Shown here: in pieces, positions 30,939-39,231 of the stretch | How the letters are laid out: each line of letters begins with the position of its first letter | Position numbering within the stretch: the first letter of the stretch is position 1 | Position numbers and translations under genes: made by a program | The notes under the pieces: model-generated | What the model saw: the letters and a program-made list of their open reading frames with translations, nothing else | Database searches by the model: none | Told to the model about the DNA's origin: nothing | Origin: Endozoicomonas sp. 8E | GTDB taxonomy: Bacteria > Pseudomonadota > Gammaproteobacteria > Pseudomonadales > Endozoicomonadaceae | Assembly: GCF_032883915.1 (NCBI RefSeq) | Contig: NZ_CP120717.1 | Span: forward strand, 3,417,697-3,481,696 | Direction of reading: 5' to 3' | Length of the DNA stretch: 64,000 nt

Positions 30939-31490
30939 TCAAAACCAAGGGATTGTTGCTTTCTTGCTTAGTCCAAAAAAGTCAAACTCTCCTGATACCG
31001 GTTTAGTCAATATCTCTCCATGTTGTATGTACCGCCTGTATTTTTCACCTCTCGAGGTGCTAACCAGTTCAAAGTAAGGGTTATCCAAGCCTAGGGTGAA
31101 CATTTTGTCACGATATGCTTTAACTTCCTCTTGTTTTAGCGAACCTCGCTTTAACAATCTCCTCATCTTGGCAGGGCTCATTTTGGTTTGGAGACGTGAA
31201 ACGGTTCGGTGTTTTACGTCATCAGGTACGGGTTGAATAGCTGATAGCTGACAGTAACCTGCCATGCCTCCAAGCCAATTGTGTTGCTGAAAGTCTTCCA
31301 GTCTGGCAGCAGTAGCATGAAGCCGAATAACCCGCCCGAGTATCACTCTATACTCAGGAAAGCTTACCCCAATATCTCTTGCCTGAAGGTCAAACAAGGC
31401 CTTATGCAGCTTGGTATATACAGTGTTAAGCAACCTGTTCTGTCGCATTTCTGCATCGGGCTGGATGCGAATATCCATAAAACTATCCAT
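30939..31490 (-). CDS. cas6f: CRISPR endoribonuclease Cas6f (Csy4)
   Basis: 183 residues that align along their whole length with P. aeruginosa Csy4: start MDSFMDIRIQPD, catalytic His29 (KLHKAL), the arginine-rich helix (MSPAKMRRLLKR), the Ser/Tyr region LVSTSRGEKYRRYI and the C-terminal ending GLSKKATIPWF. It cuts the array transcript at the base of the CTGCC-GCACA-GGCAG hairpin, leaving the 8-nt 5' handle, and stays bound to the 3' hairpin in the effector. Last gene of the cas7fv-cas5fv-cas6f operon, 13 bp after cas5fv. Confidence 0.95.
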   Translation of the reverse strand: MDSFMDIRIQPDAEMRQNRLLNTVYTKLHKALFDLQARDIGVSFPEYRVILGRVIRLHATAARLEDFQQHNWLGGMAGYCQLSAIQPVPDDVKHRTVSRLQTKMSPAKMRRLLKRGSLKQEEVKAYRDKMFTLGLDNPYFELVSTSRGEKYRRYIQHGEILTKPVSGEFDFFGLSKKATIPWF

Positions 31491-31503
31491 TGATTACCAC
31501 CAT

Positions 31504-32535
31504 TCAAATCCGAATATTAGAAACATAGGCCAGTCCTTTTTTGCCAAGATAAAAAGCAGATACACCTGCTTTTTCAATAAGCCCTTTGAGTTCGTTTGCT
31601 TTTTCCGGGGAAATATCCAAATTAACTGTCAGGGTACCGCTGGCCTTGGTCAGCATAGATACAACTTCACCTTCACCCGCTCGTCGTTCTTTAAGAATAT
31701 AGGGGTTGCCCCAGACTATTTTTTTCCGACCAGTGGTATAGCGATCCATAAAGTCTTTTTTGGTAAAACCACGCTTGGATATACCGCCAATGCCTCCATT
31801 CCTGGTTTTTGCACTGCTCATATCATAACTCTTACTCAAACGGTCTAATTGTAGGTACAAAGCTGAGCAATAAAGTGATAGAGGAATGGCGAGTCCCTTG
31901 TTATTGAGGTAATTGATATCGCCCAAGTATGTCGTTAACGCGTTGATTGCAACTTCAGTATCACCTTCAACCACAATAGCATTCAGTTTTTGTAAAGCTT
32001 CCAGTTTCTCAATAACAACTAAAGGTTCATATTTTCTTGTTGTGGTCACTTTGAATTTAGGCTCGGCAATAAACTGGTATAGCTTGTCTAGTTCAAGATC
32101 AAGCACTCCCCAAAATTCTGCGGAATAATTTGAGCTGAATATTGGATCATTAGCCCTTATCATGCCCGTGAATGACTGCTGGTCAGTGCTGCCAGTTACG
32201 TTGCGAAGATAGACTATCTCTTGCGTTAAACCGTTTCGTTGAGCAGGCTTGTCCTGAAAATGAACAGTTGGCTCAATATCAGCAAAATAATAGCGTGCTG
32301 ATTGTCTAGCCTGATATAACTTGCGTTGATCACCAATCAGCCGGTTCAGAATCCCCATAACAGTGTTATGGGTAATATCATGTTTAATAAAGTTACCGAA
32401 CCGGCCTTCTTCTTTCTTTTTAAGAGCTGTCATTGAGCCAATAAAGACTCTGCCTTTTTTTGGAACCGCTTCATTATTAGAGCCAGTCAGGAATGAATTC
32501 CGCCAGCTCGATTCGTAAGTGATTTCTATCTGCAT
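31504..32535 (-). CDS. cas5fv: Cas5fv, type I-F2 effector subunit
   Basis: 343 residues. The sequence is divergent, and assignment rests on position (cas7fv-X-cas6f, no cas8f) and on features seen in the Shewanella type I-F variant: an RNA-binding RAMP-like fold with a glycine-rich segment (NGGIGGISKRGFTKKDFMDRY) and an extra domain. In that variant Cas5fv caps the 5' handle and takes over PAM recognition and DNA gripping from the missing Cas8f. The C-terminal GKKGLAYVSNIRI resembles the end of RAMP proteins. Gap to cas7fv is 11 bp. Confidence 0.82.
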   Translation of the reverse strand: MQIEITYESSWRNSFLTGSNNEAVPKKGRVFIGSMTALKKKEEGRFGNFIKHDITHNTVMGILNRLIGDQRKLYQARQSARYYFADIEPTVHFQDKPAQRNGLTQEIVYLRNVTGSTDQQSFTGMIRANDPIFSSNYSAEFWGVLDLELDKLYQFIAEPKFKVTTTRKYEPLVVIEKLEALQKLNAIVVEGDTEVAINALTTYLGDINYLNNKGLAIPLSLYCSALYLQLDRLSKSYDMSSAKTRNGGIGGISKRGFTKKDFMDRYTTGRKKIVWGNPYILKERRAGEGEVVSMLTKASGTLTVNLDISPEKANELKGLIEKAGVSAFYLGKKGLAYVSNIRI

Positions 32536-32546
32536 GTTAAACTCCG

Positions 32547-33521
32547 TTACTTGCCATAGAAGTAAACAGCATAATCATTTTCGCGTTCTTCCATGATACT
32601 GTCAGGAGTCTGTTTTATCCGCATCATCTTATGACTATTGTTATAGTCAACAGTGATTTCATCGACATACATATAGCCTTTAGCTTGGCGTATGCTGAGT
32701 TCACTAACCATCTGCAGGGTTCTGTTAATCAGAATATCGATGGCCGTATCGTCCAGTAGAATACCAACTTCACCCTCTTCAAAAATCGTCCCTTTGCGGA
32801 CGAAGTTAGGGTGAAATGCTGCTTTAGGATCACGCTCCGGTGCCAGACTTTTGATAAATTCCTGAATGGTGGTTGCAACATTTTCACCTTTGCCCTCTGT
32901 GATAATCATCGCTGGGCGATCAAATTTTTTGTCTAGAGATATAAACTGCAACTGTTCGATACTGATTGAGCCATAGGCTTCGTAAAAAGTCTCTCCAAAA
33001 GTGGTTTTGGAGAAGAAGGAATTACTGGCAACTTCCTTGCCATCTTTGTCTATATCTTTATCTTTACTGCCGGAACGCCCAAGTTGCTCAAAGTTACCGT
33101 TACCCAGCTTATCTTCAAAGTCTTCTATAAGTAGTGGACTGGTGCGTTTACACTGGCTCGAAGGAACAACATAGCCCCGAATCATACCGGTGATAGAGGC
33201 GATTAATGGCAACAGATTTTTATCTTTTGCATAGTGCAGGTCATAGGCCTGCTCTCGAAACAGGTGATGTCGGATACAGTTTTGACTGATATACAGCGGA
33301 TTTTTCTTGAAGTCGATATCAGCCGGGTCTTTTTTAAGCTTGTAGCCTTTATCGCTCTCCTTGCCAGTCAGATTGGTATAACCACGAAGTTTTGGTAATG
33401 AGTGGTTATCTACAATTCGCCCTTCACTCTGTAGAGTTGTTGGGCCATTCCAGTTAACAACACCATGCCCCCGGGCAGTGACTTTGAAGTCAACGCTCTT
33501 GATACCCGTAATTTGTTCCAT
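32547..33521 (-). CDS. cas7fv: Cas7fv, type I-F2 backbone subunit
   Basis: 324 residues, the helical backbone that coats the crRNA spacer in the minimal I-F effector. I set the start at 33521 ([14 protein letters not shown]) because AAAAGG lies 9 nt upstream; longer frames add a hydrophobic stretch ([10 protein letters not shown]) unlikely to be translated. The segment [17 protein letters not shown] resembles the N-terminus of Cas7fv of Shewanella. First gene of the effector operon. Its upstream region carries a site matched by the crRNA-like element at 33686-33758, suggesting guide-directed repression. Confidence 0.85.
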   Translation of the reverse strand: MEQITGIKSVDFKVTARGHGVVNWNGPTTLQSEGRIVDNHSLPKLRGYTNLTGKESDKGYKLKKDPADIDFKKNPLYISQNCIRHHLFREQAYDLHYAKDKNLLPLIASITGMIRGYVVPSSQCKRTSPLLIEDFEDKLGNGNFEQLGRSGSKDKDIDKDGKEVASNSFFSKTTFGETFYEAYGSISIEQLQFISLDKKFDRPAMIITEGKGENVATTIQEFIKSLAPERDPKAAFHPNFVRKGTIFEEGEVGILLDDTAIDILINRTLQMVSELSIRQAKGYMYVDEITVDYNNSHKMMRIKQTPDSIMEERENDYAVYFYGK

Positions 33522-33625
33522 ATCGGTATACCTTTTTATAACTATGTAGAATAAAAAAACAATCATCATCACATTGCTCGATGATGACGAGGATGAGTTT
33601 AAGCTATAGACTCAATAATGTCATT

Positions 33626-33644
33626 CCAAGAGGGTTTATATCTT
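33626..33644 (+). promoter_or_regulatory. Self-target (PAM + protospacer) in the cas7fv promoter region
   Basis: CC PAM at 33626-33627 followed by protospacer AAGAGGGTTTATATCTT (33628-33644). It pairs with the 17-nt spacer at 33714-33730 at all positions except 6 and 12. On the minus strand the same bases include TATAAA (complement of 33635-33640), a candidate -10, and lie 107-123 bp before the cas7fv start codon. Binding of an effector here would block the cas7fv-cas5fv-cas6f transcript and perhaps the plus-strand promoter of the element itself. Confidence 0.75.
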
Positions 33645-33685
33645 ATAAGTTATGTGTCGAAATTAGTTGGGCACGGCTATCCTGC

Positions 33686-33758
33686 CCCCTTTGCTGAACA
33701 AGCAGCTTTGAAAAAGAGTGTTTAAATCTTATTGACTGCCGAAAAGGCAGCCAGCGGC
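33686..33758 (+). ncRNA. Degenerate mini-CRISPR encoding a crRNA-like regulatory guide
   Basis: Two repeat-like units flank a short spacer. Unit 1 (33686-33713) keeps the hairpin TTGCT-GAACA-AGCAG and the handle CTTTGAAA (canonical CTTAGAAA); 15 of its last 18 bases equal the array repeat. Unit 2 (33731-33758) keeps CTGCC-GAAAA-GGCAG, 17 of 20 bases matching from TTGACTGCC to GGCAGC, but has lost the handle. Spacer: AAGAGTGTTTAAATCTT, 17 nt instead of 32. Cas6f cutting after both hairpins would give a short guide with 5' handle and 3' hairpin. The spacer matches the cas7fv upstream region (33628-33644). This resembles the cas-regulating crRNA-like RNAs (CreR type) described for other subtypes; function here is inferred. 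Confidence 0.75.
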
Positions 33759-33791
33759 AGTAAGGACGACACGATCGTATTACTTGCCGCT
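33753..33791. terminator. Inverted repeat between the crRNA-like element and cas2-3
   Basis: AGCGGCAGTAA (33753-33763) pairs with TTACTTGCCGCT (33780-33791) apart from one bulged base. It lies just after the cas2-3 stop (minus strand) and just after repeat unit 2 (plus strand), so it could end either transcript. No immediate T-run follows on the plus strand. Confidence 0.45.
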
Positions 33792-33799
33792 CTCCATTA

Positions 33800-36733
33800 T
33801 TAGCTTTCCTTTTTTAACAGCTGCTTGAATGCAATAGCCCCAATGGGCTGTTTATCACATACAGCGTAATAGGTAGCTTCACTGTGCGGGGCTTCTCCTC
33901 CAAGCTTTAAGGAAAGTTCATCAGGTGTATAGCTAATATAAACAGGGTATTCAGGGTCTCTTGCATAGCTTTCCAGCAAGTTTTTTCGAATGGTCATTTT
34001 ATTGGCAGGAATCCCCTTGATAATACTGGCTTCATCCATGCGGCCATGTTTTTGAGCCAGATAATCTAACAGACCATCATTTCTGATTTTATCCAGTGAC
34101 TCCGTCAGGTTATCAATCACCTCACTCTCATTGACACCGATATCATAGGCATATTGATTGAGAATTACAGGCTGCCCTGGCTGATTGACGCAGCACACCG
34201 CCATTTGCACAAAACGACTATCACCACGTAATGAGGATTTTGCAATTTTGGCACGTCCCTGTTGTTTCTTTATGGAAAAAACCATCGGTTCAGTGACTTT
34301 TGAGTGAATAGTTGTAACGCTTTTCATCAGCGATGCAGTAAGGTCACTAGTCAATGCCTTTGTATAAGCACTGTCAGGCTGGTAAAACTTTTGGTAGAGC
34401 TCATAGATATCAGTAAGCACGAATGGCTTGCTTATAGTATTAGACTCATTCAATAAGAATTCGTACCATGCTTTTGTTGAGGCAAAATTGTTATTTCTGG
34501 CAAGAAAGCGAGCAACAGCACCAGTACCTTTCCCAGCAGCCAAGGAATCAGGTATTGCAAGAGTAAGTTTGTTTACATCGTGATCATTCACCCCAAACCG
34601 ATCTAACCGCCCAAGCCGTTGTAATGTATTTTCTGCTGTAGTTATTTCAGTCACCATATTGTCACAGCTAATATTAAGTGATGCCTGTACTATTGGGCCG
34701 CTTCGCAATACCTGATACATATGGCTACCTTCATTGCAGAATGAGTCATAGACTTCATCGAACAATCGCTGTTTATCACTCTTTTTAAATTTAGAGTGCA
34801 GTAAAATGGCATTTTCTTGATGCTGGTTGACAATAAAGCTTTTTTGTGCTGTGGTAGCTGTATTACTTATGACGAATGTATTGGAAATACAGGGTTGGTA
34901 AAGCGGATTACTGCTACCTTCCTGTGTCTCATCATAGTTCTTAAAGCAAAACTGATATAGGCTTGTGTTAAATGAAGGCATTACAACGACATCTTCCTGC
35001 CGGATACCCAAAATCTGGTCAAGATAAAAATAGTGGGGCGTTGCTGAAACTAGCAGGGTATTTGCATATTTTTGTTGGGAACGGCTTTTTAGCAGTTCTG
35101 CAAACAATAAGTTAAAGGCTGGCATATTTATGTATTCATGAAATTCATCAAATACCGTATGGGTGTTCAGATATTCAATAAATAAGTCTGCCTTAGTGTG
35201 GCTGATGATGCCTGCAAACAGCTGATCAATAGTAGTAATGACGATATCACCAGAAAGGTAAGCTCCTTCCGGTGTTGGGTGATCATAGGAGTTCAGGAAT
35301 TTGAATTCGCCGGTATAAATCTCGATAGAAGCATCAGGCAAATACTGATTGCTTGACAGCTCCAGAAACAGCCCCTGACAGACTTGCACTCTGGGGCAAA
35401 TCCAAAGGATCTTTTTGGTATTTCTCAGGTTGGCCCACTCCAGAGCAATTTTGGTTTTTCCGCATCCAGCCGCGCCTGAAAGAACCTGGACCTGACTTCC
35501 TTGTGCGAGTTGTGATGCTATTTTCGTCTGCTCTTGAGTACGACTACTGTTAGAAAAGCGGCTCAGGCAATCATCAATGTGCATACAGAGACCGTCATCT
35601 TTAAGCAAACGATCACCAACAAATTCAACAATGTCTTTATCATTAATCAGTTCATCCAACTCTTGTGCAGTCAGGGCAGAAACCCAGCGGTCAGCGGTAA
35701 TAACACAGGAACGAACAATATTATTTGTGGCGTTAAAATGGATCTTACCGGAGTATTCTGAAAGCAGTTCACAATCATCGTATTCTTTATACGAAGGTAC
35801 ATTAATATCTTCAATCTCATGTATTCTTTCTAGATTGAGATCTGCCAAATAACATCTACTGAACCAGTCATTGTTTGATTTCTCATAACGCTGATCGATT
35901 TTGCTGACTACGTTCAGCATTGGAATTGCCTTTTCAACAATATCAACCCATGCCTGCCCCTTTAAATTTCGGTTCAGTTTTTTATAAATACTGCCATAGG
36001 TTTCAAAACCAGCCTCTTTACGGAACGGCTTGGCATGGTGCCAGTAGATGCTATGTCTGACTGATTTTTTATTTTGAGTATTGATTCCTTTAAGGTCGCT
36101 ATGGTCTAAGAGCATGTAGAGCAAAGCTGATATTTCATTATGCCTTGGATGCTTTTCAAAACTGAAACGGGCTTCATCGATATGCTGTCCATCTTCAGCT
36201 ATATATTTTTGATTTTTAGGCTTCACAACCCAAGACTGAAAACAGGGGTCAAGTTTTCCCATGTCATGAAAAGCGCCCGCCACAAATACGGCTCTTGCAA
36301 GCGCAGTATTTTCAGGAAATAGCTTTTGGCAAAGCATTTGAGCGGTATATGCGACTGCAAATAGGTGCTGATCTAGCCGTTGCAGTTTAGTATTTGCATA
36401 AAGCACACCCTTTACAGGCTTACTGGTAGGTATATCCATCGGAACCTCTTTTTCTGTGATATTGACGGGAACCCGCCCGTTATAGCTGAAACGATTTTTA
36501 CTTCCAACCACCCAAACCAACTCACTACGCGACCGAGACCGAATCCAGTGGCAACTGACGGCAGTACTCTTAGTCGCTGTTTTCCGCAGCAGTTTTTTAA
36601 CGGCGTTTAATCCTTCCTGAGTAATAATGGTTTGCCAGGTGTTGTCGCCAATTCGGTCTGCAAAAGCATCCAGAACCCGTCGTGTTTTTTTCAGGGCATT
36701 TTTTTCGCACTGGGAAACAAAGGTAACCATCAT
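33800..36733 (-). CDS. cas2-3: Cas2-3 fusion (integration partner and helicase-nuclease)
   Basis: 977 residues with the type I-F domain order: Cas2 (about 1-95), HD nuclease (HD at 156-157 in AFHDMGK), superfamily 2 helicase with Walker A GAAGCGKT (420-427), DEFH box (529-532), SAT motif (563-565) and motif VI QRLGRLDR (705-712), then a C-terminal domain. It nicks and degrades target DNA when recruited by the effector and forms the Cas1-Cas2-3 integration complex. The start lies 6 bp after the cas1 stop, so the two are co-transcribed. Confidence 0.95.
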   Translation of the reverse strand: MMVTFVSQCEKNALKKTRRVLDAFADRIGDNTWQTIITQEGLNAVKKLLRKTATKSTAVSCHWIRSRSRSELVWVVGSKNRFSYNGRVPVNITEKEVPMDIPTSKPVKGVLYANTKLQRLDQHLFAVAYTAQMLCQKLFPENTALARAVFVAGAFHDMGKLDPCFQSWVVKPKNQKYIAEDGQHIDEARFSFEKHPRHNEISALLYMLLDHSDLKGINTQNKKSVRHSIYWHHAKPFRKEAGFETYGSIYKKLNRNLKGQAWVDIVEKAIPMLNVVSKIDQRYEKSNNDWFSRCYLADLNLERIHEIEDINVPSYKEYDDCELLSEYSGKIHFNATNNIVRSCVITADRWVSALTAQELDELINDKDIVEFVGDRLLKDDGLCMHIDDCLSRFSNSSRTQEQTKIASQLAQGSQVQVLSGAAGCGKTKIALEWANLRNTKKILWICPRVQVCQGLFLELSSNQYLPDASIEIYTGEFKFLNSYDHPTPEGAYLSGDIVITTIDQLFAGIISHTKADLFIEYLNTHTVFDEFHEYINMPAFNLLFAELLKSRSQQKYANTLLVSATPHYFYLDQILGIRQEDVVVMPSFNTSLYQFCFKNYDETQEGSSNPLYQPCISNTFVISNTATTAQKSFIVNQHQENAILLHSKFKKSDKQRLFDEVYDSFCNEGSHMYQVLRSGPIVQASLNISCDNMVTEITTAENTLQRLGRLDRFGVNDHDVNKLTLAIPDSLAAGKGTGAVARFLARNNNFASTKAWYEFLLNESNTISKPFVLTDIYELYQKFYQPDSAYTKALTSDLTASLMKSVTTIHSKVTEPMVFSIKKQQGRAKIAKSSLRGDSRFVQMAVCCVNQPGQPVILNQYAYDIGVNESEVIDNLTESLDKIRNDGLLDYLAQKHGRMDEASIIKGIPANKMTIRKNLLESYARDPEYPVYISYTPDELSLKLGGEAPHSEATYYAVCDKQPIGAIAFKQLLKKES

Positions 36734-36739
36734 GGCTGC

Positions 36740-37681
36740 TTACTCCCAGTCATCTTTAAGGGCTATGGCTTTTACTTGATCAAACATAAAATCCAGGGCC
36801 TTATGATCAGTAAATGCCTGCAAACACTGTTGTCGGAACTCTTGCTCTGTAGCGCCTTCCTTTGCACAGACAAACGACCAGGGAAGAACCAGCGTATCCT
36901 TGATGAGATCAGCTATATCAAATACCAGAGCTCCCCGACGGGTTTTGCCATGCATCACTGCAAAGCCATGAGGGATACCTAATACCCAAAGTGTGGTTGC
37001 TGCCAGTCCGTAAGCCAGATAATTACCATGATTCAAAAATGTATTAGCCTGATCTTCTGCGCTGCGTTCACGAGTAAATGAACCATAACCGGTTTGCCGT
37101 GCTGCAAACTTATAAAGCGTCTTGGTCAGCCGAGCCTCTGCCTGTAGTAAATCATTGACTGTTAATACCTTGTTGATTGTGCTTTCAGTAGTCTCAAGCT
37201 CAGGCTTTATGCTATCAATGAGAAAGCCTTCATTTTTAAGATCTCTGTCTTTGCCCCAGATGGTTTTCATAAACTGAATTCTGGCGAGCTGCATTTGTTT
37301 GGCTGCTTGTAATCTTTTCTGCTCATCAAACCAGAACTGCATCCAGCCCTGCATGTATTCAGTGGGGCGATATTCACTTTGTGGCGTTAACCATTCCACC
37401 TCATTGGCCATCAACAGGGGAGTTCCACCTCCACCACAAAAGCCAATTAACACACCGGCAGAAGCCAGCATTCGAACAGCGGCCTGAGTAATAGAGGTCC
37501 CGTTGCCCAATAGCAGGCAAGTAGTGTTGGCAATGGGAATATTCCAGTAGTGGTTGTTATTTTTTGCTTCGGTAAGATAGAGCACCCGGCCATCTTTCTG
37601 CATGATCCGGCATTTTTCCAGATAATAGATATTGGCTCTTTTTGAATGCAGAATGGCCTTGAGATCTGTCAATACATCCAT
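36740..37681 (-). CDS. cas1: CRISPR integrase Cas1 (type I-F)
   Basis: 313 residues from the ATG at 37681, chosen because AAAGGAG lies about 10 nt upstream and MDVLTDLKAILHSKRANIYYL matches the family N-terminus. Metal-binding residues are present: Glu182 (AEARL), His244 (MHGKTRRG) and Asp255/Asp258 (VFDIADLIKD). The glycine-rich GFCGGGGTPL and the WLTPQSEYRPTEY motif are typical of I-F Cas1. It integrates new spacers with Cas2-3. First gene of the cas1-cas2-3 operon at the right edge of the island. Confidence 0.96.
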   Translation of the reverse strand: MDVLTDLKAILHSKRANIYYLEKCRIMQKDGRVLYLTEAKNNNHYWNIPIANTTCLLLGNGTSITQAAVRMLASAGVLIGFCGGGGTPLLMANEVEWLTPQSEYRPTEYMQGWMQFWFDEQKRLQAAKQMQLARIQFMKTIWGKDRDLKNEGFLIDSIKPELETTESTINKVLTVNDLLQAEARLTKTLYKFAARQTGYGSFTRERSAEDQANTFLNHGNYLAYGLAATTLWVLGIPHGFAVMHGKTRRGALVFDIADLIKDTLVLPWSFVCAKEGATEQEFRQQCLQAFTDHKALDFMFDQVKAIALKDDWE

Positions 37682-37777
37682 TGCACAACACTCCTTTTCT
37701 GAACCATGGCTCTCATTTAAATGCATCAAATTCAGATTTAAAAAAATAAGCAGGATGGTATGGCTGTCTTATTTCGT

Positions 37778-37812
37778 TCCTGGTACAGTCGGGAAGCTTC
37801 TTACTATGAATA
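37778..37812 (+). repeat. Right direct repeat flanking the CRISPR-Cas island
   Basis: Identical over 35 bp to 20171-20205. It again encodes the final residues SWYSREASYYE and is followed by TAG, as if it were the original 3' end of the exported-protein gene left behind after the island came in. No gene precedes it on this side. Confidence 0.9.
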
Positions 37813-37882
37813 GGGGGCTATCGTTGTATATTGCGATACAGTATGAGAAGAGAGGGCTTTCAAGCCCTCCAGAATCGGTCGA

Positions 37883-39085
37883 TCAGATATCAATCACGTC
37901 AAAAGGCACCAGTGGATTAACATCCGCCTCATAATCAACACCTTCAACACCAAAACCAAAGAGTTTCAGGAACTCTTCCTTGTATTCAATGTAATCGGTC
38001 AGCTCGCTCAGGTTTTCGTTGGTCAGTGTCGGCCAGAGTGCCTGGCAGTGTGATTGGATGTCATCTCTCAGCTCCCAGTCATCCAGGCGCAGTCGGCTGG
38101 CGTCGTCCACTGCCGGAGCTTCGCCGTCTTTTCTGTAAAGGCGCTCACGGAACATTCGGCTGATCTGCTCAATACAACCTTCATGAACACCTTCTTCGCG
38201 CATCTTTTTGAAGACCATGGAGATATAGAGGGGCATTACAGGAATAGCGGAGCTGGCCTGGGTAACAACGCTCTTGAGTACTGCGATGTTGGCTGAACCG
38301 TTCAGGCTTTTCATTTGCTTATCAATGGCGTGGGCGGCACGATCCAGATCCTTTTTGGCCTGACCCAATGCGCCTTCCCAGTATATAGGCCAGGTAAGTT
38401 CGGTGCCAATGTAGCTATAGGCCACCGTTTTACAGCCTTCCGCCAGGACACCGGCTTCAGACAGGGCTTTCATCCAGAGTTCCCAGTCTTCACCACCCAT
38501 TACCGTCACCGTTGCTGCCACTTCTTCTTCAGTCGCAGGCTCAACAGAGGCTTCAAACAGTTGATCTTTGTTGGTGTCGACGGCAGTTGCCTTATAAGGC
38601 TGTCCCATAGGCTTGAGTACGGAACGGATCACTTCACCACTGTCAGGCAGTTTACGGACGGGAGAAGCCAGGGAATAAACGACCAGATCAATCTGGCCCA
38701 GATCTTCTTTGATCAGTTCGATTGTTTTTGTTTTGGCTTCGTGACTGAATGCATCTCCGTTCAGGCTTTTGGCATAGAGACCTTCTTCATGGGCCAGCTT
38801 TTCGAAAGCGGCGGAATTGTGCCAGCCCGCTGTACCGGGTTTTTTTTCGGTTGCAGGCTTCTCGAAGAAAACACCGATGGTGGCTGCACCTGAACCAAAT
38901 GCCGCAGTAATTCGAGAGGCAAGGCCATAACCACTGGAAGCACCAATGACCAGAACCCGCTTGGGACCTCCGGCGACTTCACCCTGAGCCTTGGTATAAG
39001 CGATCTGCTCTTTAACGTTCTGCTCACACCCGACAGGGTGGGTCGTTGTGCAGATAAATCCGCGAATCCTTGGCTTGATAATCAT
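37883..39085 (-). CDS. fabV: Trans-2-enoyl-ACP/CoA reductase FabV
   Basis: 400 residues, NADH-dependent enoyl reductase of the SDR-like FabV family, which is intrinsically triclosan-resistant. The nucleotide motif [12 protein letters not shown] is near residue 48, and the active-site pattern Tyr-x8-Lys is present ([10 protein letters not shown]). N-terminal [20 protein letters not shown] is characteristic. It catalyses the last step of fatty acid elongation. Neighbouring genes encode an AraC-type regulator and a FabY-like condensing enzyme. Confidence 0.95.
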   Translation of the reverse strand: MIIKPRIRGFICTTTHPVGCEQNVKEQIAYTKAQGEVAGGPKRVLVIGASSGYGLASRITAAFGSGAATIGVFFEKPATEKKPGTAGWHNSAAFEKLAHEEGLYAKSLNGDAFSHEAKTKTIELIKEDLGQIDLVVYSLASPVRKLPDSGEVIRSVLKPMGQPYKATAVDTNKDQLFEASVEPATEEEVAATVTVMGGEDWELWMKALSEAGVLAEGCKTVAYSYIGTELTWPIYWEGALGQAKKDLDRAAHAIDKQMKSLNGSANIAVLKSVVTQASSAIPVMPLYISMVFKKMREEGVHEGCIEQISRMFRERLYRKDGEAPAVDDASRLRLDDWELRDDIQSHCQALWPTLTNENLSELTDYIEYKEEFLKLFGFGVEGVDYEADVNPLVPFDVIDI

Positions 39086-39212
39086 CTTTGGCTCCGGTTA
39101 ACGATAAGAGACGGCGTTAAGAACACGGTTCGCTGTGTCATAACAGTCGAGTAAAGCTTATCCAAAACCGGCAGGGTGGAAAAGGCGCAGGCGGTATAGA
39201 TCGGTCGGTATA

Positions 39213-39231
39213 TTGATACGAAATGTATCAA
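39213..39231. promoter_or_regulatory. Perfect palindrome upstream of fabV
   Basis: TTGATAC-GAAAT-GTATCAA, 7-bp arms without mismatch, 128 bp before the fabV start codon and overlapping the stop codon of the AraC-type gene. It looks like a dimeric repressor site. Which regulator binds it is unknown; AraC-family proteins usually prefer direct repeats. Confidence 0.5.

Noticed and set aside
20207-37777. An integrase or transposition gene set that would make the CRISPR-Cas island a transposon (CAST-like)
   Set aside because: No tnsA/B/C, tniQ or tyrosine/serine recombinase is present; cas1 and cas2-3 are intact, so this is a defence locus.
37852-37869. Hairpin GAGGGCTT / AAGCCCTC after the right direct repeat as a terminator of fabV
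   Set aside because: No T-run follows on either side; kept only as a weak hairpin.
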